The position numbers were made by a program, and so were the translations under genes. Under the pieces are notes generated by a model. That model did not search any database. It was given only the letters and a program-made list of their open reading frames with translations, and was not told the origin of the DNA. DNA of 64,000 nt from Henricia sp. BOLD:AAB3569 (lineage: Eukaryota > Echinodermata > Asteroidea > Spinulosida > Echinasteridae), in assembly GCA_037783545.1 (NCBI GenBank), contig JBBELK010000620.1, positions 1,860,001 to 1,924,000 of the forward strand, read 5' to 3'. Below are positions 40,001 through 49,984 of the stretch, piece by piece. Numbering within the stretch: position 1 is the stretch's first letter; the number at the start of each line of letters is the position of its first letter.

Positions 40001-43000
40001 TAAGTGGAAATAGATCTTATTCAGGTGTACTTCCAAATACTGAAAGGCACACAGGCCTGTTTTTTGCTGATATATGCTATGCTGCTTCTGCTTGGCCTGG
40101 GTGACTTTCAAGTTGAGCACTTTTTTTTCCCCATCAAAATCGTTGCTCAAAATGGAATCTTTAGGCAAGTCTTTTTACAGGAAATTGCCATTTTTTGGTA
40201 AAATCAAAATCTCTACACGTTCTACATACCTCCCTGGCCGTAATACTCTCAAAACTTGCGTACACAGCTTCATTTTTCTCAAATTCACAAACTCACCTTG
40301 CGTGCACGTGCAGAACCGTCATACATGGCCGCCGGCTGCCGCATTGAATTATGGGATGACACCATGGCTCGATCCGAATTAGTGGCTGTGGCTATAGCTG
40401 TTGCTATGGACGGACAATGAAAATCAATTATGGGAGCATGGATGGTGTCATCCCATAATTCAATGCAGCAGCCGGCGGCCATGTATGACAGTCCTGCACG
40501 TGCACGCGAGGTGAATTTGAGAAAAATGAAGCTGTGTACGCAAGGTTTGAGAGTATTACGGCCAGGGAGGTTTTGATTTTACAAAAAATGACAATTTCCT
40601 GTAAAAAGACTTGCCTAAAAATTCCATTTTGAGCAACGATTTTGATGGGGAAAAAAAAGTGCTGATCTTGAAAGTCACCCAGGCCAAGCAGAAGCAGCAT
40701 AGCATATATCAGCAAAAAACAGGCCTGTGTGCCTTTCAGTATTTGGAAGTTATTCAGGTCTAGATAGAGCCCCTTTTGGAAATTGAGATACATGTATTAT
40801 TTCCCATCAAATGCTTTTATCTTGTCTCGAAACAGAAGAAATAACTTAAAGGAGCATGACCAGATCACATTTTTAAACCCGCAATTTTATTTACACCAAC
40901 CTTTTTGCTTCCACATCCAATTTGGGGCTTGCAAATTTCCTGTTTTCTTCCCGTGGATATAATTTTGGGGATGTATTTTTAATATGAGTTGATTCTTAGG
41001 TTAAAAATAAAATCCATTTTCTGTAAAAATCTGAGGTATTTTTTCCGTATACATTGAACAAAGATTTGAAGGAAATTACCTCCTGGAATCAACAGATAAT
41101 CTAATTTTAAGATATACTTCCCACTTGCACTTTTGTCGCAAATGTTGCCTTTCTGTAGAAAAATCACATTTTCTCTTTCAAAAATCGCATTCAGTTAGTG
41201 CACAAGATAACCATTCCCGCGCGCGCGCAGCGCCCCCTGTTGTCGCGCTTATGCACCGACTGCTCGCGCTGTAATTTTGTGCATTACTTTAAGCAGTATT
41301 TTTATCATTTATTTATCTCATAAATGCAACATTTGCAACAAAAGTGCAAGTGGGAAATATATCTTAAAATTTGATGATCTGTTGATTCCAGGAGGTAATT
41401 TCACTCAAATCTTTGTTCAAGGTAGAAGGAAAAAATACCAAATCTGAACACGCTCGGACCAAGATGGCCCGCAAGTGTCTTTCCTTGATATTATATTATT
41501 ACTGATCATTATTCATGATGCCATCGTCATAAATAATTGCCTCTTTCATTTTTGTGTTGTATGTGTAATATGGTCCCCAGATGCATTATTTTAGTATCTT
41601 GTTCATCACATGTATTTATTTATTATCTCTATTTTTGTAATACCTATTAAGATTTACATTGTGTGTGATGAGTATTTACTTAATTTTTGGTCATTTCTGA
41701 AGGCAGTACTCGGTGGATTACAAACTAGAGACATATCTCAAGATTGCACGGTTGTATCTTGAAGATGATGACCCTGTTAATGCAGAGGCTTACATTAAGA
41801 GGGCGTCGCTGCTTCAGGGAGAGTCAACTAGTGAACAACTACAAATCCATTACAAGGTCAGCAGATCATACTGTACAGGGAAATGTTTGAATTGGGGGAA
41901 GCAAAATGTCATTCTTAAAATAAGGGATTAAAAGTGGGTTTGAATGGTCTTAAACATACATTTAAAACAGGATAGGAGGCGCGGGCCATTATCAGCAGCG
42001 GCGGCGCTACGGGGGGGCAAATGCCCCCCCGGTTATTTTTTTTTCCCCCAGTTTGCCCCCCAGTTTTTCCCCGATGGCGGAAATTGAGTTTAATCCCAAA
42101 CCATTGCACCCAATTTGTTACAATGTTGTTTGCGCTGTAAATAATAAACTCAATTTCATCCATCATAATTAGCTGGCACCATCAAAAAAGCCCAATACAC
42201 TTTACAAAATTACATTATAGATTTTGGTTTGCGCCCCCTAAATTTAAGTTTTCCCCCTCTTGCCCCCCCCCCCCCCCCCCCCAGATTAACAGGTCTGGTG
42301 CCGCCTCTGATTATCAGTGCCCTAGCCGGTTTTAAACGGATTGTTTAAGACCGGCCAAACCCACTTTTAATCCCATTCATAAATACCTTTTTTGTGTAAA
42401 TCGGTAAAACTCACCAAAATTAGCTTGTCGTTGCATTCACTTTTTCGCTTCATCTTGTTTGTACGTTCAAACTGCTATCTGTGCGTCGAGTTGTTTGTTC
42501 GATCACACGCGTTACGCGTATTATGCAGATGTGTTGTGTACGCGCACGCAGACGACCCGGTAGACGTTGCATGCACAGTGCAAATTTTGCTGTCGGGAGC
42601 GTGCAGTTTCTGCGAGTGCGTGTGCGAGTTCCATACGCTTACTAGGGCGCAGGCAGAAACGCGAGCCAGCTAGTTTTAAACACTGGTTATTATCATTCGT
42701 TTAAAACCGGCCACGTGATGTGTTCTCAGCCAATGAGGATGCGTAAACTGTCTGACTCTGAGGTATTTATAAATACCTGTTAATATTTGAATGTCAAGAC
42801 TTGTTGTCAAGGCTTTAAGGGTTTCTAAGCTGTCTTGCATGATTCTTAGTCCCAGTCGAAACACAAGCATAAAAAGTAAAAAAGTAGAATGCTTTAAAAA
42901 TGTAAAAGATAATAAAAAGAAATTCTCTTTGTCAAGTCTGAAACTTTCTTTACAAAACTAGAGCAAATTTGTCGGATCTATATATATTTCCCTGTGGAAA

Positions 43001-46000
43001 TTTTTAAATAGGTAAAAATATTTTAAGATGGAAAAAAAAAAAATCAAGTGCCAAGGAAGTTGGGTCAAATTTTGAGTGAAATACAAGTTTAAGTTTTAGC
43101 ATAGTTGTACATGTACATGATTTGGTATGCTTCTAATAGCAGGTGATTCTTCGAGTTACTTGCAATGCATAGTTCCGATTTTGCCCAGTTAACGCCGCCC
43201 CCTTGGATATTGTTGCTATGGCTCACATGCTATCGTCAAAATGGCGACACACAATGCACAAAGCAATGGGACTTTCAACGGAAAGCACAGATTCATTGGA
43301 GAAAACTCAAAGGTATTAATGTTTCAGGGTTGACAGTTATCTTAGAACACACAGAGTAAAGGGCCAGTAATACAGGGATGTCATATCATGAAATACGTGC
43401 TTTCGTACCTTTGAACAACAAACGACCGACCTTGAAACCAAAAATTCACCAGGAACATCGCGTACAACACTGTACAATTTGTATGGGGCAAGACATCGCG
43501 TGATGTTGTTGTAGACAGTGCACTTTGACCTATGTGGGTGATCTCTGCTAGCTCTGTTGTGATTGGTCGGCGGGTTCGGTTGATTGACAGGTCGGAACTA
43601 TGCATTGTTTTGAAATTGACTGGATAAGAAGTGCAGTGCTCATCATAATTGAGGTCATCCTTCTGCATTAGGTGTGCTATGCTCGAGTCCTGGACTACCG
43701 ACGTAAGTTCATCGAAGCTGCTCAACGTTACAATGAACTGTCTTTTAAGACCATCATAGCGGAAGAAGAAAGAATGCAGGCATTGAAGCATGCATTACAC
43801 TGCACCATCCTGGCATCAGCAGGCAAGTACACCAGACTAAATTTTTGTTGCTATTTTGGACCAGACTCGAGCTATCTTTGGACAAGTAAGATATGGCGGT
43901 TGTTATGACACCAAAATTCAAATTCAAAGCACACCTAGATGAATTTTAGAAGAGGACATGAACGATCACAGAATGAGGCATGCAAATTTAGTTACACATC
44001 ACATTTTTAATTAAACTATACACTTAAACAAAATACATCGAAAGACAAAAGAATTGATATATTACCCCAAATCAATCATTCACCAAAGGGATGGGGCGAG
44101 CAGTAGCAAACGGAAAAGGTCCAATGTCAAAGTAAAGTTCACCATCATTCCGCACACGATTAAAACATCTCAGGCGTGAAGAGGCATTTCACGAGTCCAA
44201 AAGGGGATAAGCTCCTTCGGTGTTTTACAACTCTGACGATCTCACCGAATATCCTTCCGCTTGCACAAAGATCACCGGAACTATCCAAGTCCGACGACAC
44301 CCCATGGCTGGGCAGCACTAAAGTGCAAAAACACACTGTTACCAACATCGCCGGCCGGTCGACAAATTCCGCGTAAACACGGTCATCACGGCAACAGTCC
44401 CCAGTCAGGTACCAGGAACTCGCTGCGGGGAAAACGTTCCCCTCTAACTAGCGAGCACCTCAGTGCAGCAGTCGGCAACCCTCACTGAACCAAAGACAAA
44501 GTGGAGAATGATCTTCCAGTCGAAACTGTTGAACTTTTATTCTGAAGTTACAAACACTGCACTCCAGAAACGTTCTACTTGGGAAGTTAAATATAGAAGT
44601 TCCAACTTCCCAAAAGTCCAAAGTTTTCCAGTGGTGAATTCCATAAATACCTGCTCGCCCCAATAGACTATTATATATGGCTGCTCGCCCCGAATACTAA
44701 GAAATTGGTAAAATACTTTACATTCTCCAGATTACTTTAGTTTTCTTTTTTTAAGGGAAATAGAGGATCCTAACACGGTCCTAATCTCTTTGCGTCTTTA
44801 TCTGTCCCAGGCCAGCAGCGTTCTCGCATGCTTGCAACACTCTTCAAAGACGAGCGTTGCCAGCAGCTGCCGTCTTACGGTATTCTTGAGAAGATGTACT
44901 TGGATCGGATCATCCGAGGCAGTCAGCTTCAGGAATTTGCTGCACTCCTGCAACCCCATCAGAAAGCCACAATGGCTGATGGTAAAGTGTTCCTAGATCT
45001 TCAAGAACATTTTTTTATAAAAGGAGACTTTGAGATGCTAGGTGGCGGCAAACATAACAATCCCACGTGGGCAGTCCGCTATTGTTTGCGTCTCTCGAGC
45101 TAAAGGGTGCAAGCTCAAAATGATGAAAACAATAGTAGACTGATCAAATGGAACCATTATGTTTGCTTGCACCAAGTATCTCTAAAGCCCGCCGCACACG
45201 AGAGCTATGTGCTTAGCCAAAATTCATTCGTGGCCGATGGCGTAAGGAGATAGCTCTCGTGTGCGGGCAACTTACGTGAGCATTTGGTCACTCGTGCCAC
45301 TTGAGGCAAATATCTAACATGTTTGATAATTTTGGCCTCGTGTGCCAAATGTCTCACCGTGTGCACTGAAACGAAAGGCAAGTGCTTACGACTCATAGAC
45401 TGGATTCACGGTTCACAACGTTTAACCCACTGGTAAAACCACTCTAACACACGTCAAAATAATTGTGCGGAGTGCCAACCAGTCTTTTTGTAGTTGGTAA
45501 AGAACGCATGCGCGGTGTCCATAAATCGACCAATTGATCTTCCAAAGTCACATCGTTCAAAAACTCACTGTGCGCAGCCATTTTGCAGTGTCGGGTTTTA
45601 CCAGTGGGTTAAACGTTGTGAACCGTGAATCCAGTCTATGAGTCGTAAGCACTTGCCTTTCGTTTCAGCGCACACGGTGAGACTTTTGGCACGCGAGGCA
45701 AAAATTATCAAACACGTTAGATATTTGCCTCAAGTGGCACGAATGACCAAAATCTGACGAAAGTTGCCCGCACACGAGAGCTATCTCCTTACGCCATCGG
45801 CCACGAATAAATTTTGGCTCTGCACATAGCTCTCGTGTGCGGCGGGCTTAAAGTCTCCAGTTTGGAAACTGTTGGGGGTGAATGTCACAATCTAAGTGCC
45901 GACACCTTGTGCGCCATGGCCGGGCAGCACACCTAGATGAAGCAGGATGATTCTCTGACGACAGTGATAATAGACCTTTATCATGGTGCGGCCATCTTCC

Positions 46001-48761
46001 CTTTTCTCCTATTAAAATGAACGGAACCAAAGTGCGAGGCTTGCAGGAAAAATAGTTTGGTCCCGTGTTGAAATTGTTAATTGTGTGAATCACAATGACA
46101 CACGCGTAGCCCGTTCGAGAAAACGCGCAGCGCGGACAGTGATTCTCTCAAAACAACAACAGGAGATAACACGTGCGGTCGCGCAGACGCACTGATCGTG
46201 CCGACACGTACTATGGGAACAAGACAAAGATGGACACACCGTGATAAAAGTCAATAGCAACCTTGCCTTGATGCTTTGATGATAAAGTGTTATATAAAAC
46301 CAGCTGCTATTATTCTTGAAGCAATGTTGTGTATCTTTTCAGGGTCAAGTATTTTAGACAGGGCTGTTATTGAGCATAACCTGCTATCAGCCAGTAAACT
46401 GTACAACAACATCACGTTTGAGGAGCTGGGCTCCCTCCTGGAAATACCTCCAGCTAAAGTAAGCGTGATAAACAAATATATCTTTTTGTAGACTGTAGGG
46501 ATGGGAATTTACGGTTAATTCAGAAACCGGTTTGCAATTCTTTCAAGTGTCGGTTAACCGTTCGGCCGACACTAAAGGTTGTTGCTGGTGTTTATAGATG
46601 CATGTGCAATGTACACAATACCCCTAGGCCCCCAAAATAATCATTGGACCTTTTATCTACTCAAAATTTATTTCAAATAAGTCATTACAAATAACCCTCT
46701 GAAAACTATTGTAAATTCTTTATAATTGGGTTTTATTTAAACAGTCGCCAAAACCAGTTTTTCAAAATTTTTTTCAGTTAAACGTGCCATCCCTAATAGA
46801 CTGTATCAAGAAGCTACCATCTTGTACTGTAGGGCAACTTTTGTCATTTAAATTGTGAACAATATGTAACCATGGCATACCATGCATGTCCTCAAGGAAC
46901 AAAGAAACTGCCCTACAAGATGGCAGCTATTTCATATGGTCTATAGGTTGGAATTGCTGTTGTATTCAGGAAAAACATGAAAGTTTGTAGTTCCGTTACT
47001 TTTTGTCAAACATATTTCTTCTGGTGGCCGTTTTCATGAAAAACCCACAGTTCTTTTTGAATTGTTGCACAAAAAACAAGTTGTGTGCTTGAAAGGGACA
47101 TAACAAAATTGTTTTTCCCTCTCATTTTAGGCCGAGAAAATTGCCTCTCAGATGATTACCGAAGGGCGGATGACAGGGAGCATCGATCAGATCGACAGCA
47201 TCGTGCATTTTGAGTGTAAGATTTCAAATTTTTTGTTACGCTACTCACAATAAGTTAGGAATATTGGTGTGGTTCAATTTGGGAATTTCTTTATTTTTTT
47301 TCAACCAAACTTGGGATGAGAGAAAAATCGTAAGGACCTTATCGGGATTCGAACCCGAGACCTCTGACTCACCGGGCAGACGCTCTACCAGCTGAGCTAT
47401 AAGGCTCAATTTTTTTTCTTCAAATGACTGTTTTCACCTATTCCTGTGACAAGGTGTGTCTGTCATGCAGATACAATTGTCTAATCATTCATTCAAGCGG
47501 AATGCAGACCCTCGATAAAATATCTGCGTACACCCCACAATATCCCTGACTTATTGTCCGTAGTGTAGACTGGATTCACACCGAGCCTATTCTCGCGTGT
47601 AAATTTGACACGTATCGCTTTGAGAACAAGTGAGAAGGAATTTGGATTGGACCGACACATCGAAAATCAAGGATTTACAAAAACTCTTTCCGCCTATATT
47701 GATTCTGTGATTTTCAGTGCGTCGTTTTACTCCAAATTCCCTCCATGCTGCTTATTCTAAAAAGCGACACGCTTCAAATTTACGTGCTAAAAGGTTTAGT
47801 GTGAATTGACCTTTAGAAAAATCAGAATGTTTATCATAAGAAATCTACTAGTAATCTATACTCTACATAAAAAAGGGGGAAAAAACCAGTAAAGCACTTG
47901 GGCGAAAAGCACTGTTATGATTCTTTTTAATGGGTTTAATGAACTTCAATTCGCAGCCTGTAGGCTGAATTGGTACATTGGTGGGTGGTGCAATAGACCT
48001 TTATCACGGTGCGGCCATCTTCCCTTTTTCCCTATTAAAATGAACGTAACGAAAGCGAGGCTTGCCGAAATAAAATAGTTTGGCCCCGTGTTGAAAATGT
48101 TCATTGTGTGCATCACAATGACATGCGCGCGGTGCGATCAAGAAAACGCGCAGCGCGGACAGTGATTCTCTCAAAACGACAACGGAAGACTGCACGCGCT
48201 ATCGCTCAGACACTCACACGCACTGATCATGCCCGACACGTACACGTACTATGCAGTGGGGAACAAGACAAAGATGGACGCACCGTGATAAAGGTCTATT
48301 GGCAGCCAACTGGGAATCGCCTAACTCTTCGCAAAAGAATGCTCTGGAATCTTTTAAGTGCATTACACAACACACTGGACCAACAGCTTTACATCCCTTC
48401 CGAAGGATGGAGCTAGTGTGTTTAAGTGCCTTGCTCAAGGGCACAGGTACCACGGCCGGGTATCGAACCCGCAACCCCAAGTTTTAACCCGAGTGTTGCG
48501 AGTCGGTGACCTAAATCACTCGGCCACGGTACCCCTGTGGTTCTCAGTGCATCGTTTTACTCCAATTTCCCTCTACATCGTTTATTCTCAAGTTGCAGCA
48601 TTTTTTATTTCTCCATTTTCTTGATTTCAGCTCGAGATACTTTACCACAATGGGACAAACAAATCCAGAGTCTGTGTATTCAAGTCAACACCATCATTGA
48701 GAAGATCAACCAGCATGCACCAGATTGGATTGCGAGTGTCTCAGAAAACCAAATGTCATGA
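36943..48761 (+). CDS. COPS4: COPS4, COP9 signalosome subunit 4 (10 coding exons, complete)
   Basis: Coding exons are 36943-37016, 37984-38063, 39005-39156, 39896-39999, 41703-41856, 43672-43822, 44811-44981, 46343-46458, 47131-47215 and 48631-48761. They total 1218 nt and 405 residues, against 406 in human. All junctions keep frame; nine introns, of which eight are GT-AG and intron 6 is GC-AG. Conserved blocks include [55 protein letters not shown] and YLDRIIRG. The N-terminal two-thirds is the helical-repeat part, and the winged-helix PCI region lies roughly between residues 200 and 365. The COP9 signalosome removes NEDD8 from cullins and so controls cullin-RING ubiquitin ligases; subunit 4 is a scaffold subunit near the catalytic CSN5-CSN6 pair. 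The ATG context (CAAAATGG) is good and the N-terminus starts MAASVRKQL as expected. Confidence 0.98.
37425..37915. mobile_element. possible inverted-repeat element in COPS4 intron 1
   Basis: GTTTACACTCGAACCGGCAAAGG on the left has a loose inverse (GGCAAAGGCGAATCGAGTGTAA) on the right. The interior has a tandem GCAATTGCGGGGTTGAATCC. Confidence 0.45.
37984..38063 (+). CDS. COPS4: COPS4 coding exon 2 (residues 25-51)
   Basis: The acceptor is CTCACAAG and the donor GTAAGT, ending in phase 1. The exon encodes [11 protein letters not shown] and GLQALIEA. Confidence 0.95.
39005..39156 (+). CDS. COPS4: COPS4 coding exon 3 (residues 52-102)
   Basis: The acceptor is TCTGTAG and the donor GTGAAT, ending in phase 0. 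It includes [14 protein letters not shown] and [12 protein letters not shown]. Confidence 0.97.
39616..39775 (+). repeat. C-rich minisatellite in COPS4 intron 3
   Basis: A unit near 24 bp, CCTGCCCCCACCCTCCCCTG, repeats about five times. The plus-strand Pro-rich and minus-strand Gly-rich ORFs are translations of this. Confidence 0.8.
39896..39999 (+). CDS. COPS4: COPS4 coding exon 4 (residues 103-136)
   Basis: The acceptor is GCCACAG and the donor GTAAGT, ending in phase 2. It encodes [18 protein letters not shown] and [11 protein letters not shown]. No AUG-initiated reading frame reveals it; it was found by continuity with exons 3 and 5. Confidence 0.96.
40031..40750. mobile_element. foldback element, ATCAAAATCGTTGC family (copy 2)
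   Basis: Arms of about 300 bp beginning TTCCAAATACTGAAAGGC and ending with the complement. A central insertion-like core carries GCATTGAATTATGGGATGAC and its complement. COPS4 intron 4, starting about 30 bp from exon 4. Confidence 0.7.
41036..41440. mobile_element. MITE, GGTATTTTTTCCGTATAC family (copy 2)
   Basis: Same ends and interior; COPS4 intron 4. Confidence 0.7.
41703..41856 (+). CDS. COPS4: COPS4 coding exon 5 (residues 137-188)
   Basis: The acceptor is CTGAAG and the donor GTCAGC, ending in phase 0. It carries the nearly invariant [20 protein letters not shown] block. Confidence 0.98.
43165..43605. mobile_element. MITE, ATGCATAGTTCCGA family (copy 2)
   Basis: Inverted relative to the copy at 14937. 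It sits in COPS4 intron 5, ending 66 bp before exon 6. Confidence 0.7.
43672..43822 (+). CDS. COPS4: COPS4 coding exon 6 (residues 189-238), GC donor
   Basis: The acceptor is GCATTAG. The exon ends in phase 1 at CAG followed by GCAAGT, an ideal GC-type donor. Using it restores GQQRSRM at the exon 6/7 junction, identical to human; the GT three bases further on does not keep frame. Confidence 0.95.
44085..44690. other. unclassified block in COPS4 intron 6
   Basis: GGGGCGAGCAG near 44094 is inverted near 44649 (CTGCTCGCCCC). GC content is higher than its surroundings and no ORF is convincing. Possibly a retroelement fragment. Confidence 0.3.
44811..44981 (+). CDS. COPS4: COPS4 coding exon 7 (residues 239-295)
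   Basis: The acceptor is TCCCAG and the donor GTAAAG, ending in phase 1. It encodes [14 protein letters not shown] and [20 protein letters not shown], the start of the PCI region. Confidence 0.98.
45186..45848. mobile_element. foldback MITE with TAA duplication (PIF/Harbinger-like)
   Basis: Inverted ends AGCCCGCCGCACACGAGAGC and the complement, flanked by TAA at 45183-45185 and 45849-45851. A second inverted pair lies inside (GACTGGATTCACGGTTCACA near 45399 and its complement near 45620). Three-base TAA duplications suggest PIF/Harbinger. COPS4 intron 7. Confidence 0.75.
45971..46254. mobile_element. MITE, TAGACCTTTATCACGG family (copy 4)
   Basis: COPS4 intron 7; the right end is degraded. 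Confidence 0.75.
46343..46458 (+). CDS. COPS4: COPS4 coding exon 8 (residues 296-334)
   Basis: The acceptor is TTTTCAG and the donor GTAAGC, ending in phase 0. It encodes [20 protein letters not shown] and [12 protein letters not shown], the core of the PCI winged helix. Confidence 0.98.
46795..46945. mobile_element. small MITE, second copy of TAGACCGTATC family
   Basis: TAGACTGTATCAAGAAGCTA and its inverse; COPS4 intron 8. Confidence 0.55.
47131..47215 (+). CDS. COPS4: COPS4 coding exon 9 (residues 335-362)
   Basis: The acceptor is ATTTTAG and the donor GTAAGA, ending in phase 1. It encodes [16 protein letters not shown] and [10 protein letters not shown]. Confidence 0.97.
47241..47563. 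mobile_element. short copy of the CTACTCACAATAAG element
   Basis: Same ends as 17495-19534. It retains a single AATT (47475-47478), the empty site used by E1 and E2 in the other copy. A tRNA-like unit sits inside at 47339-47405. Located in COPS4 intron 9, 26 bp past the exon. Confidence 0.7.
47339..47405 (-). repeat. solitary tRNA-like unit
   Basis: The minus strand reads GCCTTATAGCTCAGCTGGTA through a B box GGGTTCGAATCCC and a matching acceptor 3' strand. The anticodon stem does not close properly with a 7-nt loop, so this is a tRNA-derived repeat rather than a functional gene. It is the same type as the last unit of the 7567 array. Confidence 0.55.
47994..48298. mobile_element. MITE, TAGACCTTTATCACGG family (copy 5)
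   Basis: COPS4 intron 9; both ends intact. Confidence 0.8.
48300..48536 (-). repeat. 5'-truncated SINE of the same family
   Basis: Shares CATCCCTTCCGAAGGATGGA and the complement of the B box, and abuts the MITE at 47994-48298 exactly. Confidence 0.6.
48631..48761 (+). CDS. COPS4: COPS4 coding exon 10 (residues 363-405, C-terminus)
   Basis: The acceptor is GATTTCAG and the stop TGA is at 48759-48761. It encodes [16 protein letters not shown] and ends SENQMS. The 3' UTR runs into an AACTCCTC-family foldback 61 nt after the stop; the first AATAAA seen downstream (49573-49578) is inside another transposon. Confidence 0.97.
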
Positions 48762-48822
48762 TACCGTGTAGTTGATACAAAAGAACTCCTGACATACTCA
48801 ATGGGCTTGTGAAATCATCAAC

Positions 48823-49283
48823 TAAACTCCTCAAAAAAAGTTCAGAAAGTCAAGTTTGACTGACGATTTCTCTCTTGTTACCAAATCATTTCCCTTGAAT
48901 TTGGTATCATTGGAAAGCCCTGTTATTCCTCTTTACAGTGATGTGTCATTTGTTATGATTAATCAATTGGGGGATGTGCAGTATAGCGGAATACAGGGGT
49001 GGGTGGAAAGTGAAATGTCACAAAATTCACTGCTATTGTCATGCAGTGCATTCCCCTTTTGCTTGGAGGATGGGAATGTGTCAATGCACTTTTTGACAAT
49101 AGCAATGCATTTTGTGACATTTCACTTTACACCCGCCCCCGTATTCAGCTGTGCTGGTCATCCCCTTATTGCTTAATCATAACAAATGACACATCATCGT
49201 AAAGAGGAAGAACAGGGCTTTCCAATGATATAAAATTCAAGGAAAATTATTTTGCAACAAGAGAGAACTTTTTTTGAGGAGTT
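48823..49283. mobile_element. foldback element, AACTCCTC family (copy 4)
   Basis: Starts 61 bp after the COPS4 stop codon, within the probable 3' UTR. The right arm has lost its outer AGTTCGGAAAGTCA block. Confidence 0.8.
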
Positions 49284-49431
49284 GTAAAATATACCTCAAT
49301 GTAATTGTTGCTTCCCGGTTAAAAAAAGCAAAATAACTGGATGCAAAAAGCTGCTAGCACTGCAGAATATTATCTTAGTTTATCCCCTTCTTCCAAGAAG
49401 AGAAAAATATTTTGTATAAGAAGCCATCCAA

Positions 49432-49974
49432 GGTTGTCAACATTTTCACGGTTCTACAAAGCGCGGGAGGGGGCGGGATGGAAGGGGCTCGAGGGCCGTG
49501 TAGGACTTAACATGCATTGTAAAATGTTGACATTTCACGATAGTGACAAAAAATGTTGATAAGGCCAAACAAAATAAATGGTGCGTTTACGGTAACGGCC
49601 TAAACAAAATCCAGGTAGGTAGGTAGGAAAATAATTATATATTTTTTTACATTTCATGCATTTGCGTGTTGTTTTGCAATGTTTGAAACTCACTATTAAC
49701 ACCATTAACCATGTTCATGTACAAGTGTAGAAAATGTTATGTTCGTTGCAAATTATTGCAAATAGTGCTCATTTAAAATTATCAACTTGAAAATTGGCAA
49801 TAAAAAGTTTGAGGTCGGCAATTTGGCCTCAAAAATTCCAGGTAGGTCGGGTTACCGTAAACACACCATTTATTTTGTTTGGCTTAAGTAGTATTTCGGG
49901 GGAGGTCGGGGAGTCTTGAAAAATAGTACTCTCTGTAGAACTGTGAAAATGTTGACAACTTTCAACGGCCCCTA
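49432..49974. mobile_element. MITE, GGCCGTCC family (copy 4, split by an insertion)
   Basis: Halves at 49432-49563 and about 49885-49974, interrupted at the same TAAG as copy 3. It lies downstream of COPS4. Confidence 0.7.
49564..49883. mobile_element. 320-bp element nested in the MITE
   Basis: Inverted ends GCCAAACAAAATAAATGGTG and the complement, followed by GTTTACGGTAAC. Flanked by TAAG on both sides. Confidence 0.7.
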
Positions 49975-49984
49975 ATCTTTTTCA

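Noticed and set aside
15733..49176. Nearly identical ORFs starting [11 protein letters not shown] at about 16.0, 27.8, 31.8 and 48.9 kb
   Set aside because: They are arms of the AACTCCTC foldback; palindromic non-coding DNA with chance open frames.
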